Shown: positions 1 through 7,487, counted from the stretch's first letter. The stretch: 11,273 nucleotides of DNA from Rhizobiales bacterium CCH10-E5 (GCA_001556125.1 LSIG01000027.1:1-11273); one strand, 5' to 3'. Notes: generated from the sequence alone by a model not told the origin. Program-made: numbers and translations.

Positions 1-732
1 CCAGTGGCCTGCTTTTACTCCGCCACGCTGGCCTGGAATCCGACCGCCGTTGACACCTGCAATCGTGTCCGCGAACATCTTCTGGACGATCTCGACGCGC
101 TTGGGGATCTCGAGATACTCGCCAGACTTCGGCCCACCGACGAGTTCGAGCCAACCGGGGCAGCGCGCCGTCATCGCCTGCTTGTCGTCGGCCGCACGCT
201 GGCGCTTGGCCGCCCAGGCGTCGGAAACGCGCTTGGACTTCAACGCGCTCTCCTCATGCGCACGCGACATCACCACGATGGAGATGATCAGCTGGGTCTG
301 GTCTGCCCGCAGGCTCGCCCGCGAGTAGACCCGCTGGTCGGTCAGCGTGACGATGATGATGCCGTTGCGGGTAAGCCCCAAGAATAGTTCCAGCGCATCG
401 ACAACCTCTTCGCGCGAGAGTCGGTCCAAACTCTCGACCAGAAGATAGGAACCCTTCGCGACATCGCCGCTTTCGACGCGCTTCAGGAACGCGCCCAGCG
501 CCGCACGCTCGTCGCGGTGCTTGCCCTTGAAGGCGGAGACGCCCTCGTCACGAAAGCTCTCATCGAGCACGAGGCCGTTCTTGGCGGCGTAGGTCCGGGC
601 CGCCTCGATCTGCCGGCGAAAGCTCTCGCCGCGCGCCTGCTCTGGCGTCGAGAAGCGCACATAGGAGTATGCGCACGGCTTTGCCGCCTCAGATTGCTCC
701 CTCGTTCTCGATCTTGCCATCGCTGCCGACAT
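1..732 (-). CDS. Large serine recombinase (site-specific integrase), N-terminal part, cut by window edge
   Basis: This enzyme cuts and rejoins DNA through a serine-linked intermediate to integrate or excise an element. 244 codons are visible. The resolvase catalytic domain spans about residues 20-165: YVRFSTPEQ carries the putative nucleophile Ser28, with LVESLDRLSREEV and a helix-rich stretch around VVMSRAHEESALKSKRVSDAW following. After it comes the start of the recombinase domain (CPGWLEL, then EIPKRVEIVQKMFADTIAG). The C-terminal zinc ribbon and coiled coil would lie outside the window. Two in-frame ATGs (732 and 720) are possible; neither has a clear Shine-Dalgarno sequence, and an in-frame TAG lies a little further upstream. 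The gene begins about 55 bases from the junction with comM, the usual position of an integrase beside its own attachment site. Near the window edge (residues ~225-244) the match to the family is shorter than expected, so a small deletion cannot be excluded. Confidence 0.85.
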   Translation of the reverse strand, partial: MSAAMARSRTREQSEAAKPCAYSYVRFSTPEQARGESFRRQIEAARTYAAKNGLVLDESFRDEGVSAFKGKHRDERAALGAFLKRVESGDVAKGSYLLVESLDRLSREEVVDALELFLGLTRNGIIIVTLTDQRVYSRASLRADQTQLIISIVVMSRAHEESALKSKRVSDAWAAKRQRAADDKQAMTARCPGWLELVGGPKSGEYLEIPKRVEIVQKMFADTIAGVNGGRIPGQRGGVKAGHW

Positions 733-782
733 TGACGTGCTCGCGGAAAAGAAGTGCTAACGAGCAATGACAATAGTACATC

Positions 783-800
783 TGATATTAGGAGGTTGTG
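783..800. other. Element/chromosome junction (attL or attR) inside comM
   Basis: Reading leftward, the ComM protein is perfectly family-like up to GGHNLL (codons ending at 789). The next codons give ISDVLLSLL where the family has a Walker A loop (approximately MVGPPGSGKS). The break therefore falls at about base 789-791. The sequence to the left is AT-richer and unrelated to comM, and leads straight into a serine recombinase gene. The exact crossover bases cannot be fixed without the other junction or an uninterrupted comM for comparison. Confidence 0.65.
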
Positions 801-1430
801 GCCGCCGGCCGCGGCGATCTCGAGGACGCGCTTGGCGCTTTCCTGGCCCTTGATGTCGGCGAGATCAGGAAGCGGGCCTGCCTGACGGGCCACCGCCGGC
901 TCCGGCCGCGCCATGACCTGCGTGCCCTTGAAATGATTGGCGAGCTGGATCAGCGAGCGGGGCGCGAGGATGTCGATATCGGCCGCCGCCCAGGCGGCTT
1001 CCGGCCCGCAGGCATGGGGGCAGATCAGTCCCTGGCCGCGGCCATAGGCGGCGATCGCGGCCGGCAGCACGCCGGCGACCGCGGTGATCGAGCCGTCGAG
1101 CGCGAGTTCGCCCAGCACGGTGTAGCCCGCGAGCGCATCGGCCGGAATGGCCCCGATCGCCGCCATGACGCCGAGCGCGATCGGCAGATCGTAATGGCTA
1201 CCTTCCTTGGGCAGGTCGGCCGGGGCGAGGTTGACCGTGATGCGCTTGGCCGGCAGGGCGAGACCCGAGGCGATGAGGGCCGAGCGCACCCGCTCCTTGC
1301 TCTCGCCCACCGCCTTGTCCGGCAGGCCGACCAGGATGAAGTTGACCCCGCCGGGCGTGACCTGCACCTGGACATCGACGGCGCGTGCCTCGATGCCCTC
1401 GAACGCCACCGTCGCGACCCGCGTCACCAT
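789..1430 (-). pseudogene. comM: comM/yifB (Mg-chelatase-like AAA+ ATPase), 5' fragment interrupted by an integrated element
   Basis: ComM/YifB is a hexameric AAA+ helicase; in several bacteria it promotes branch migration during natural transformation. The fragment starts MVTRVATVAFEGIEARAVDV and contains the N-terminal ChlI-like domain (ILVGLPDKAVGESKERVRSAL, then KRITVNLAPADLPKEGSHYD, then LGELALDGSI). It enters the Mg-chelatase domain at DLADIKGQESAKRVLEIAAAGGHNLL. About 214 of the usual ~510 residues remain, and the Walker A, Walker B and C-terminal parts are missing. An ATG at 1430 is chosen over the GTG at 1439 because family members begin MVTRV. The frame stays open for another 102 codons into the element (to 483) but encodes nothing ComM-like. 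The rest of the gene should lie at the far end of the element, left of the window. Without an ATPase site the product should be inactive. Confidence 0.85.
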
Positions 1431-1498
1431 AAGCGCCACCCCAGCCCCGAAACGAGGCTAGCGGAGCTTCAAGCTGCACGCAAGAACAGATCAGGAAC

Positions 1499-3664
1499 TC
1501 ACGCCGGTTCGACCGTGCTCTTGCGCGCCACGACCTGCCGCAGCAGGACGGGAGACGCGAGGGCGAGCCCGATCAGCACGCTGGTCGGCGTCGCCAGGAT
1601 CATCGGCAGGGCGGCGAGTGCGATCAGGAGCCGCTCCCACATCGCCAGCGGCGCCAGGAACCAGCCGGCAAAGGCGGCCGAGAGCAGGGTGATGCTGGCG
1701 ATGCAGGACGCCGTCGAGCCGACGAGCTCGGTCCAGGTAAAGCCCGGCGCCATGATCAGCATCGAGGGCGAGAACACGAAGACGAAGGGCACCAGCACCT
1801 TGCCGAGCGCGAGCCGGAACGCCGTGTTGCCGGTCTTGAACGGGTCTGCGCCGGCCATGCTGGCCCCGGCATAGGCGGCGATCGCGACCGGCGGCGTGAT
1901 GTCCGCCAGGACGCCGTAATAGAACACGAAGAAATGGGCCACGAGCGGGTTGACCCCGAGCATGCCGAGCGCCGGCGCGGCGACCGTGACCATGATGATG
2001 TAATTCGCCGTCGTCGGCACGCCGCAGCCGAGCAGGATGCAGACCAGACCGGTCAGCAGCAGCGTAAAGAACAGCGTCGCGCTCTTCAGATCGAAGGGGA
2101 AGAACGGGATCAGCCCGGAGACGCCACGCGCCCACTGATCGGCAAGCGAGGTCACGATCCAGGAGATCTTGAAGCCGACGCCGGTCAGCGTGACGACGCC
2201 GACGATGATGCCGACGGTGGCCGCGGCCGCGCCGACGCCGATGGCGTATTTCGCGCCGAGGATGAAGGCGTCGATCATGTCGTCGACGCGCTTGCGCCCT
2301 TCCGCCGATTTCATCAGCACGCCATGGGCCATGACCAGGAAGGCTGCGGCCGTGAAGGCAAAGTTGACGCCCGGCACGCGCAGGAACTCGGTCGGCGCGG
2401 CGATGCCGATCGCCAGCGCGAAGACCAGCGCCGAGGCGGCACGGTACTGCGCCAGGCCGACGAGCATGCAGCCGGTAATGCCCCAGAAGGCGGCGAGATA
2501 GGGCGTGTATCCCGTAAACAGCACCATGATCAGCGCAAACAGCGGCGCGATCGTCGGCCAGTCGCGGGCGAAGACCTCGGAGAGCTTCGGCGCGTCGGCA
2601 TCGGTCATGCCCTTCATGCCGTTCTTGCGCGCCTCGAAATGCACCTGCATCAGCACGCCATAGAAATGCATGAAGGCCGGGATGATCGCCGCGATGACGA
2701 TCGAGGCATAGGGCAGGTTGAGGAACTCGACCATCAGGAAGGCGGCCGCGCCCATGATCGGCGGGGTGATCTGGCCACCGGTGGCAGCGGTCGATTCCAC
2801 TGCCGCGGCGAAATGGCGGCGATAGCCGAGGCGGATCATCATCGGGATCGTCAGGGAGCCGACCGTCACGGTGTTGGCGACCGAGGAGCCCGAGATCATG
2901 CCGAACAGGGCCGAACCGAAGATCGAGACCTTGGCCGGGCCGCCGGCGAAGCGCCCGGCCACCGCGGCCGCAACGCCGAGGAAGAGCCGGCCGAGGCCGA
3001 TCCGGGTCGCGAGCACGCCGAACAGGACAAAATGGAAGACATAAGTGGCGACCACGCCGAGTGCGACGCCATAGACGCCCTGGCTGGTCAAATAGAGATG
3101 GTTGACGAGGTTCGACCAGCTTGCGCCGGGATGCAGGAAGATGCCGGGAAACCAGTTGCCGAAGATCGCGTAGGTCATCGCGAAGAGCGCGATCAGCGGC
3201 AGGCCCCAGCCGATGGCGCGGCGCGTCGCCTCGATCATCAGGACGATGGTGATCGTGCCCATGGCAACGTCGAGCGTCGAGGGGTTGCCGACGCGGAACA
3301 CCATGTCCTCGAAAATCCAGGGGACATAGAGGCTAGAAACCGCCACCGCGACGGCGAAGACCCAGTCATAGAGCGGGACGCCGCCCGGCCGCAGCAGCGT
3401 CGAGGGATGGACAATGGCCGACTGGCTCTTGCGGGCGGAGAAGACCAGGAAAATCAACCCCAGCACGAAGGCGAGGTGGATGCCGCGATGGGTCGTCTCG
3501 CGCAGCAGCCCGAAGCCGGCGGTGTAGTAATGGAAGGCCGAGAGGGCCAGCAGCAGCCCGCCGATGATCAGCGCGGTGCCATGCGGCACCTTGCGGAACT
3601 GCATCTCGGGATCGAGTTCCTCCTCGAGCTTGGCGAGTTCGGCGGCGGAGGGCTGGCTGGTCAT
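1499..3664 (-). CDS. TRAP transporter fused permease (DctQ-DctM, 4TM/12TM fusion)
   Basis: This is the membrane component of a TAXI-type TRAP transporter, a secondary carrier that takes up organic solutes using an ion gradient. It is about 721 residues from the ATG at 3664, as expected for the fused 4TM/12TM permease family. The N-terminal helices (from LIIGGLLLALSAFHYYTAGF) correspond to the small DctQ-like part. The large DctM-like part carries the conserved stretches GMISGSSVANTVTVGSLTIP, ATGGQITPPIMGAAAF, GCGVPTTANYIIM and DITPPVAIAAYAGASMAGAD. An ATG at 3709 also opens the frame but lies inside a palindromic repeat and adds 15 non-conserved residues, so 3664 is preferred, although it lacks a strong Shine-Dalgarno sequence. 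It lies 102 bases downstream of the TAXI gene, its natural partner, and is probably co-transcribed with it. The substrate cannot be read from the sequence. Confidence 0.93.
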   Translation of the reverse strand: MTSQPSAAELAKLEEELDPEMQFRKVPHGTALIIGGLLLALSAFHYYTAGFGLLRETTHRGIHLAFVLGLIFLVFSARKSQSAIVHPSTLLRPGGVPLYDWVFAVAVAVSSLYVPWIFEDMVFRVGNPSTLDVAMGTITIVLMIEATRRAIGWGLPLIALFAMTYAIFGNWFPGIFLHPGASWSNLVNHLYLTSQGVYGVALGVVATYVFHFVLFGVLATRIGLGRLFLGVAAAVAGRFAGGPAKVSIFGSALFGMISGSSVANTVTVGSLTIPMMIRLGYRRHFAAAVESTAATGGQITPPIMGAAAFLMVEFLNLPYASIVIAAIIPAFMHFYGVLMQVHFEARKNGMKGMTDADAPKLSEVFARDWPTIAPLFALIMVLFTGYTPYLAAFWGITGCMLVGLAQYRAASALVFALAIGIAAPTEFLRVPGVNFAFTAAAFLVMAHGVLMKSAEGRKRVDDMIDAFILGAKYAIGVGAAAATVGIIVGVVTLTGVGFKISWIVTSLADQWARGVSGLIPFFPFDLKSATLFFTLLLTGLVCILLGCGVPTTANYIIMVTVAAPALGMLGVNPLVAHFFVFYYGVLADITPPVAIAAYAGASMAGADPFKTGNTAFRLALGKVLVPFVFVFSPSMLIMAPGFTWTELVGSTASCIASITLLSAAFAGWFLAPLAMWERLLIALAALPMILATPTSVLIGLALASPVLLRQVVARKSTVEPA

Positions 3665-3698
3665 GGGCGGGGGTTCGCTTGTTGGAACATCAAATGAG

Positions 3699-3740
3699 CG
3701 CGCCGTCATTCCGGGCTCGCAGACCCGGAATGACGGCGCG
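3699..3740. repeat. Perfect 17-bp inverted repeat (intergenic palindromic element)
   Basis: CGCGCCGTCATTCCGGG at 3699-3715 is matched exactly by its reverse complement at 3724-3740, with an 8-base loop. The core GTCATTCCGGG/CCCGGAATGAC is of a type common as dispersed intergenic palindromes in Hyphomicrobiales (from general knowledge). It sits between the TAXI gene and the TRAP permease gene, has no T-run after it, and may reduce read-through or stabilise the upstream mRNA. Confidence 0.8.
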
Positions 3741-3766
3741 TTTGGTGTGGGCGCTGATGCGCCCGC

Positions 3767-4747
3767 TTACTTCAGCAGGCCGGCTTCCTTGTAGAAGCGC
3801 TCGGCGCCGGGATGCAGCGGCACGCCCTGCAGGCCGTTGAGCGCGGTCGCCTTCTGGATGGCCTTGCCCTTGGCGTGGCCGGCATCGAGCGCGGCGCGGG
3901 TCTTGTCGCTCCAGAGCGCCTTGGTCACGGCATAGACGGTGTCGGCCGAGATCTTGGACGAGGTCATCCAATGGGCACCGACGGCAACCGTCTTGACCGC
4001 GCCGACATCCTTGTAGGTGCCGGCCGGAATCTCGTCGGCGGCGAAGAAGGGAAAGTCCTTGGCGAGCTTCTCGGCCGCCGCGCCGGTGATCGGCAGGATA
4101 TCGATGCCCGAGCCGGTCGAGGCGAGCTCCGAGATCGCCGCGGCCGGGAACCCGCCGGTGAAGAAGAAAGCGTCGACCGAGCCGTCCTTCATCTTCTCCG
4201 CCGCCTGGTTGGGCTTGAGATATTCCGGCGTGATGTCCTTCTCGCCGACGCCGAAGGCGGCGAGGATGGCCTTGGCGTTCAGCAGCGTGCCGGAGCCCGG
4301 CTCGTCGAGCGAAACCTTCTTGCCCTTGAGGTCCGCAACGCTCTTCACGTTCGAGGCCTTGCGGACGACGAGGTGGACGCTCTCGGGATAGAGGTTGGCG
4401 ATCGAGCGCAGCTCCTCGACCTTGGGCTTGCCCTCGAAGACGCCGGTGCCGGAATAGGCCCAGAAGGCGACGTCCGCCTGCACGAAGCCGGACTCGGCCG
4501 CGCCACCGACGATCGCGTTGACGTTGGCGACCGAGCCGTTGCTGGCGACCGCGGTGGAGACGAGCTGCGGCGGGGACGAAATCGCGTTCGCGATCAGGCC
4601 GCCGATCGGATAATAGGTGCCGGCCGTGCCGCCCGTGCCGATGCGGAAGAAGGCCGGCGCCTGGGCCAGAGCGAGGCCGGCGGCGAGCGCAGCGCCGCCC
4701 AGAGCCAGGCCGGCGACGACGAATTTCGAACGAAGATGCAGTGACAT
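3767..4747 (-). CDS. TAXI-family TRAP transporter solute-binding protein
   Basis: This is the periplasmic substrate-binding subunit that delivers solute to the fused TRAP permease encoded just downstream. It has 326 residues. A signal peptide is clear: basic start (MSLHLRSKF), hydrophobic core (VVAGLALGGAALAAGLALA) and likely cleavage after AQA near residue 30. The mature protein opens with FRIGTGGTAGTYYPIGG, the hallmark of the TAXI (Imp-like, COG2358) family. Further conserved stretches are the ligand-binding VSLDEPGSGTLLNAKAIL and the FFFTGGFPAAAI region. The start at 4747 has GGGAG six bases upstream. The gene leads the TRAP pair; a TTGACG hexamer at 4826-4831 (minus strand) could be part of its promoter, but no convincing -10 box was found. 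Substrate unknown; some family members bind organic acids or glutamate-like ligands. Confidence 0.95.
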   Translation of the reverse strand: MSLHLRSKFVVAGLALGGAALAAGLALAQAPAFFRIGTGGTAGTYYPIGGLIANAISSPPQLVSTAVASNGSVANVNAIVGGAAESGFVQADVAFWAYSGTGVFEGKPKVEELRSIANLYPESVHLVVRKASNVKSVADLKGKKVSLDEPGSGTLLNAKAILAAFGVGEKDITPEYLKPNQAAEKMKDGSVDAFFFTGGFPAAAISELASTGSGIDILPITGAAAEKLAKDFPFFAADEIPAGTYKDVGAVKTVAVGAHWMTSSKISADTVYAVTKALWSDKTRAALDAGHAKGKAIQKATALNGLQGVPLHPGAERFYKEAGLLK

Positions 4748-4841
4748 GTCAGGCTCCCGATGAAGGGAGGCACTGTCTTGGGCTTTGCCCTGCCAATCAA
4801 CCGAAAAGTTAAGGCAAGGTTACCCCGTCAACATGCGGCCG

Positions 4842-5426
4842 TCATGGCGCCGCCGGCTGCCCCTTGCCCTTCTTGCCGCCACCGCCTTCGCCGGAAATGC
4901 GGTCCGTCCAGGCCATGACCAGCCCCGAGACGACGAAGACGACATGGACCACCACATACCACATCAGGTCGCGGTCGCTGGTGCCCTTCACGTTCATGAA
5001 GGCCTTGAGAAGCTGGATGGCGGAGATCGCGACGATCGACGAGATCAACTTGAGCTTCAGGCCCGAGAAGTCGATCTTCGACATCCATTCCGGCCAGTTG
5101 CGGCTGGTGCCGGCATCGATCTTGGCGACGAAGTTCTCATAGCCCGAGAAGATCACGATCACGATCAGCGAGCCGGTGAAGGTGAGGTCGATCAGCGCGA
5201 GCACGGCGAGGATGACCTCGGCTTCGGTCGCGGTGAAGACATGGGTGATGAAGTGCCAGGCCTCCTGCAGGGCCTTCAGCAGAAGGCCGGCGAGCCCGAC
5301 GACGAGCAGAAGGTAGAACGGCGCCAGCAGCCAGCGGCTGAAGGAGAGCGCGGCGCCGAAGCCGCGCGAAGCGGCTCCGTTTTCCGGAGCGGTCGCCGCC
5401 GTCTCGTCCATGCTCTCCCCCGCCAT
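4842..5426 (-). CDS. UPF0114 / TIGR00645 (YqhA-like) inner-membrane protein
   Basis: Family of unknown function, widespread in proteobacteria. The 194-residue product has four predicted membrane helices: FSRWLLAPFYLLLVVGLAGLL, then AEVILAVLALIDLTFTGSLI, then LISSIVAISAIQLLKAF, then LMWYVVVHVVFVVSGLVMAW. Between helices 2 and 3 lies the conserved segment FSGYENFVAKID with a WPEWMSKIDFSGLKLKL stretch. The C-terminus is a Gly/Lys-rich tail (GEGGGGKKGKGQ). The ATG at 5426 is chosen, with a G-rich stretch (GGGGG) nine bases upstream; an ATG at 5411, preceded by GGGGGAG, is a near-equal alternative. The frame extends further upstream but that part is arginine-rich and not family-like. It is 68 bases downstream of msrA and could share a transcript with it, though nothing links their functions directly. 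Confidence 0.9.
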   Translation of the reverse strand: MAGESMDETAATAPENGAASRGFGAALSFSRWLLAPFYLLLVVGLAGLLLKALQEAWHFITHVFTATEAEVILAVLALIDLTFTGSLIVIVIFSGYENFVAKIDAGTSRNWPEWMSKIDFSGLKLKLISSIVAISAIQLLKAFMNVKGTSDRDLMWYVVVHVVFVVSGLVMAWTDRISGEGGGGKKGKGQPAAP

Positions 5427-5494
5427 CGTTCTACACCCCCCTCGTCCGGCAGCCGCATCTGCCACGGCCGTCGCCGCTGCGGCAAGCCGACCGT

Positions 5495-6154
5495 TCAGGC
5501 GGCCGCGACGCCCACGCCGATCGGGCAGGACACGCCGGTGCCGCCGAGCCCGCAATAGCCGGCCGGGTTCTTCGCCAGATATTGCTGGTGGTAGTCCTCG
5601 GCGAAGTAGAAGGGCGGCGCATCGAGGATCTCGGTGGTGATCGGCCCGTAGCCGCGCGCCGCCAGCGCCTGCTGATACGCCTCGCGCGAGCGTTCGGCCG
5701 CGGCGCGCTGGCCCGCATCCGTGACATAGATGCCGGAGCGGTATTGCGTGCCGACATCGTTGCCCTGGCGCATGCCCTGGGTCGGGTCGTGGCTCTCCCA
5801 GAAGGTCTTGAGCAGCGCCTCGTAAGGCAGCATGGCGGGATCGAAGACCACCATCACCACCTCGTTGTGGCCGGTCCGGCCCGAGCAGACCTCCTCATAG
5901 GTCGGGTTCGGCGTGAAGCCCGCGGCATAGCCGACGGCCGTCGTCCAGATGCCCTCGCCCATCTGCCAGAACTTGCGCTCGGCGCCCCAGAAACAGCCGA
6001 GCCCGAAGATCGCGACCTGCATCCCCTCGGGATAGGGGCCGGCGAGCGGGCGCTTGTTGACGAAATGGCGCTCGGCCGTCGGCAGAGGCGTATCGCGGCC
6101 GGGCAGAGCCTCATGGGCCTCGGGCAGGGTGGTCTTCTTGCGCAGGAAGAACAT
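5495..6154 (-). CDS. msrA: Peptide-methionine (S)-S-oxide reductase MsrA
   Basis: MsrA reduces the S-form of methionine sulfoxide, free or in proteins, back to methionine, and so repairs oxidative damage; it is recycled by thioredoxin. The 219-residue product has the catalytic motif [11 protein letters not shown] (Cys at about residue 54), then [29 protein letters not shown], shown here as adjoining conserved parts [21 protein letters not shown] and [10 protein letters not shown]. Next come [20 protein letters not shown] and YRSGIY, and a C-terminal [11 protein letters not shown] with the cysteines used for resolving and recycling. About 40 residues precede the core, as in the longer proteobacterial forms. 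The ATG at 6154 has GGAG six bases upstream. The enzyme is expected to be cytoplasmic because no signal peptide is visible. Confidence 0.97.
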   Translation of the reverse strand: MFFLRKKTTLPEAHEALPGRDTPLPTAERHFVNKRPLAGPYPEGMQVAIFGLGCFWGAERKFWQMGEGIWTTAVGYAAGFTPNPTYEEVCSGRTGHNEVVMVVFDPAMLPYEALLKTFWESHDPTQGMRQGNDVGTQYRSGIYVTDAGQRAAAERSREAYQQALAARGYGPITTEILDAPPFYFAEDYHQQYLAKNPAGYCGLGGTGVSCPIGVGVAAA

Positions 6155-6233
6155 GGCGGGCTCCGTGTCGGGTTCCGCCGAGATATGGGGATCGGACGCC
6201 GTTTGCGACAGATGGCGCGCGGCGCCTTCCCCT

Positions 6234-6554
6234 TCACCGTCGCGTGACGATGCCGATGCCGGGCTCGGGCGGGGCGCCTAGCCGGAGCAGGAGGAAGCCG
6301 AGCAGCAGCGCGACCAGGGCGGCGGGCACCAGGAGCAATGTCGTCAGCACCGGGTCCCAGACCCATGCGGGAAGATGGCGCTCGACGACAGGCCGCAGCG
6401 CCTCGCCGCGCGCGCCCGACAGCGTCGTCACCGCAAGATCGACGGGGGTATAGCGCAGGCTGGAATTGGCGATGGAGCGGGCGCCGTCGATGACGAGGGA
6501 GACGAAGCCGGCCGCCACGAGCAGATAACCCAGAAGCCGCAGCAGAAACCGCAC
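6234..6554 (-). CDS. Small membrane protein with two helices, function unknown
   Basis: I do not recognise a named family. The 106-residue product has one hydrophobic helix near the start ([20 protein letters not shown]), a 35-residue soluble stretch rich in charged residues ([20 protein letters not shown] and on to [14 protein letters not shown]), and a second long helix ([20 protein letters not shown]). It ends in a short basic tail (IVTRR). The GTG at 6554 is chosen because AGGAGG lies six bases upstream. An ATG at 6659 also opens the frame, but the additional 35 residues are Arg/Ala-rich and look like non-coding sequence. It lies 79 bases upstream of msrA on the same strand and may be part of the same transcript. 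Cytoplasmic-membrane location is inferred from the helices only. Confidence 0.75.
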   Translation of the reverse strand: MRFLLRLLGYLLVAAGFVSLVIDGARSIANSSLRYTPVDLAVTTLSGARGEALRPVVERHLPAWVWDPVLTTLLLVPAALVALLLGFLLLRLGAPPEPGIGIVTRR

Positions 6555-6724
6555 GCCCACCCTCCTTTCCCGAATCGGACCCTGCCCCGACGGCGCATTC
6601 CGCCCGGCGGCTGCCGCCCGCCGGATCTCCGCACGGACCGTCCCGATGTGCTCCTTCACCCGCCGCTTTGCAACGGGCCGCGGCGCGCCCGCCGCGCGAA
6701 CTGTCGAGGGATGCGAGAACGCGC

Positions 6725-6753
6725 TTGAAAGAAATCCGCCCCCCGGTCATAAG
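6725..6753 (+). promoter_or_regulatory. Sigma70-type promoter of the tRNA-Ser gene
   Basis: TTGAAA at 6725-6730 (five of six bases of the consensus -35), a spacer of 17 bases, then CATAAG at 6748-6753 (four of six of the -10). Transcription would begin around 6760, a few bases before the tRNA. The preceding stretch 6555-6724 is GC-rich and shows no gene on either strand. Confidence 0.6.
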
Positions 6754-6762
6754 CAGCGCGCC

Positions 6763-6852
6763 GGACAGGTGGCCGAGTGGTTGAAGGCGCACGCCTGGAA
6801 AGTGTGTATACGGGAAACCGTATCGCGGGTTCGAATCCCGCCCTGTCCGCCA
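6763..6852 (+). tRNA. tRNA-Ser (anticodon GGA), CCA encoded
   Basis: The acceptor arms GGACAGG (6763-6769) and CCTGTCC (6842-6848) pair over seven bases, followed by the discriminator G and an encoded CCA at 6850-6852. The D arm (GCC..GGC), an anticodon stem CACGC/GTGTG with loop CTGGAAA, a long variable arm (TATACGG-GAAA-CCGTATC) and the T arm GCGGGTTCGAATCCCGC are all present. The anticodon GGA is at 6797-6799 and reads serine codons UCC and UCU. The long variable arm confirms the serine type. Phage-like sequence begins right after its 3' end, so it may be an attachment site. Confidence 0.97.
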
Positions 6853-6911
6853 TACCGTCAGTAATATCAATACGTTAGACGGAACCGCCAATCATAACAT
6901 AACCAAAAACC

Positions 6912-6923
6912 TAACCGCGGTTA
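6912..6923 (-). terminator. Possible weak terminator/palindrome at the stop codon of the 188-aa gene
   Basis: TAACCGCGGTTA is a perfect 12-base palindrome that includes the stop codon; on the minus strand it is followed by GG and a run of five T. The stem would be only four pairs with a four-base loop, so termination is uncertain. The whole 6853-6920 stretch is AT-rich and holds no gene. Confidence 0.3.
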
Positions 6924-7487
6924 TGCGTCTGCGGCTACCAGCGTCCCAACGTGACCAAGCGTGGTGTGCGTGAACTGAGCGATATAAGTCAGATCTCCGG
7001 AGCGCGGGCGATCTGACTTGGGCCAGATCATGGATTCGAATTGCCAACGCCGTGCCGGCTCGTCGTAGCGGCGTACGTCAATCTGTGCGCTCGGGTCGGG
7101 ACCGTAGATCGACACGACGATTTCGTCCGATCTGGAGTTTCGGCCAGTGAACCTTTCAGGCGTGGTTGGAACCGCCTCTAGCAAGGCGGCAAGTGCATCT
7201 CCGAATGTCCGACCCCTCACCTCCTCGCCAAACTGCATCCCGCTATCGGCGTTCAAGTCGGAGTAGTCTCGGACGGTCTTCACGCTGTCTTTGACGTTTC
7301 GGCTCGCGGCCACTGCGATCAGCAGATTGGCTGCGTCTTGATAGGTGACGCGCGATACGCCCCTGCCCCTGAGAGCGGGCGTGCGCAGGCCCGCCTCCGC
7401 GAGATTGCGATCATGCACGATCACGGTGGCGATCGGAACGCCGGTCATATCTGCGACGCTAGCAATTAGGTCTTTGGGTGTTGCCAT
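6921..7487 (-). CDS. Hypothetical protein of a mobile element, DNA-binding-like N-terminus
   Basis: Function unknown. The 188-residue product has two parts. Residues 1-65 are helical and include DLIASVADMTGVPIATVIVH and a basic turn LRGRGVSRVTYQDAANLLIA, resembling a helix-turn-helix or winged-helix module; similar proteins occur in alphaproteobacterial prophages (from memory, not checked). Residues 85-188 are mixed: FGDALAALLEAVP, then a beta-rich portion (DEIVVSIYGPDPSAQIDVRRYD, split by the charged PARRW) ending TLGHVGTLVAADA. There is no membrane segment or signal peptide. ATG at 7487 is preceded by AGGAG eight bases upstream. It is transcribed divergently from the DUF669-like gene, with 149 bases between, the typical arrangement of a phage regulator facing the genes it controls. 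A repressor-like role is only an inference. Confidence 0.75.
   Translation of the reverse strand: MATPKDLIASVADMTGVPIATVIVHDRNLAEAGLRTPALRGRGVSRVTYQDAANLLIAVAASRNVKDSVKTVRDYSDLNADSGMQFGEEVRGRTFGDALAALLEAVPTTPERFTGRNSRSDEIVVSIYGPDPSAQIDVRRYDEPARRWQFESMIWPKSDRPRSGDLTYIAQFTHTTLGHVGTLVAADA

Noticed and set aside
798..1874. Plus-strand open frame of 358 codons spanning comM and the end of the TRAP gene
   Set aside because: It crosses two unrelated genes in antisense, with an Arg/Asp-rich composition and no recognisable domain.
1934..3697. Long open frame on the plus strand (587 codons) opposite the TRAP permease
   Set aside because: Its product is dominated by Asp, Arg, His and Gly with no domain, and it is antisense to a clearly conserved membrane protein; it is a GC-rich shadow frame.
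3812..4744. Open frame on the plus strand opposite the TAXI gene
   Set aside because: Low-complexity Arg/Gly/Asp-rich translation, antisense to a well-recognised binding protein with signal peptide.
5854..6891. Minus-strand frame of 345 codons across msrA, the small membrane protein gene and the tRNA
   Set aside because: It overlaps msrA in another frame, runs through a tRNA gene and has an Arg/Pro/Ala-rich translation.
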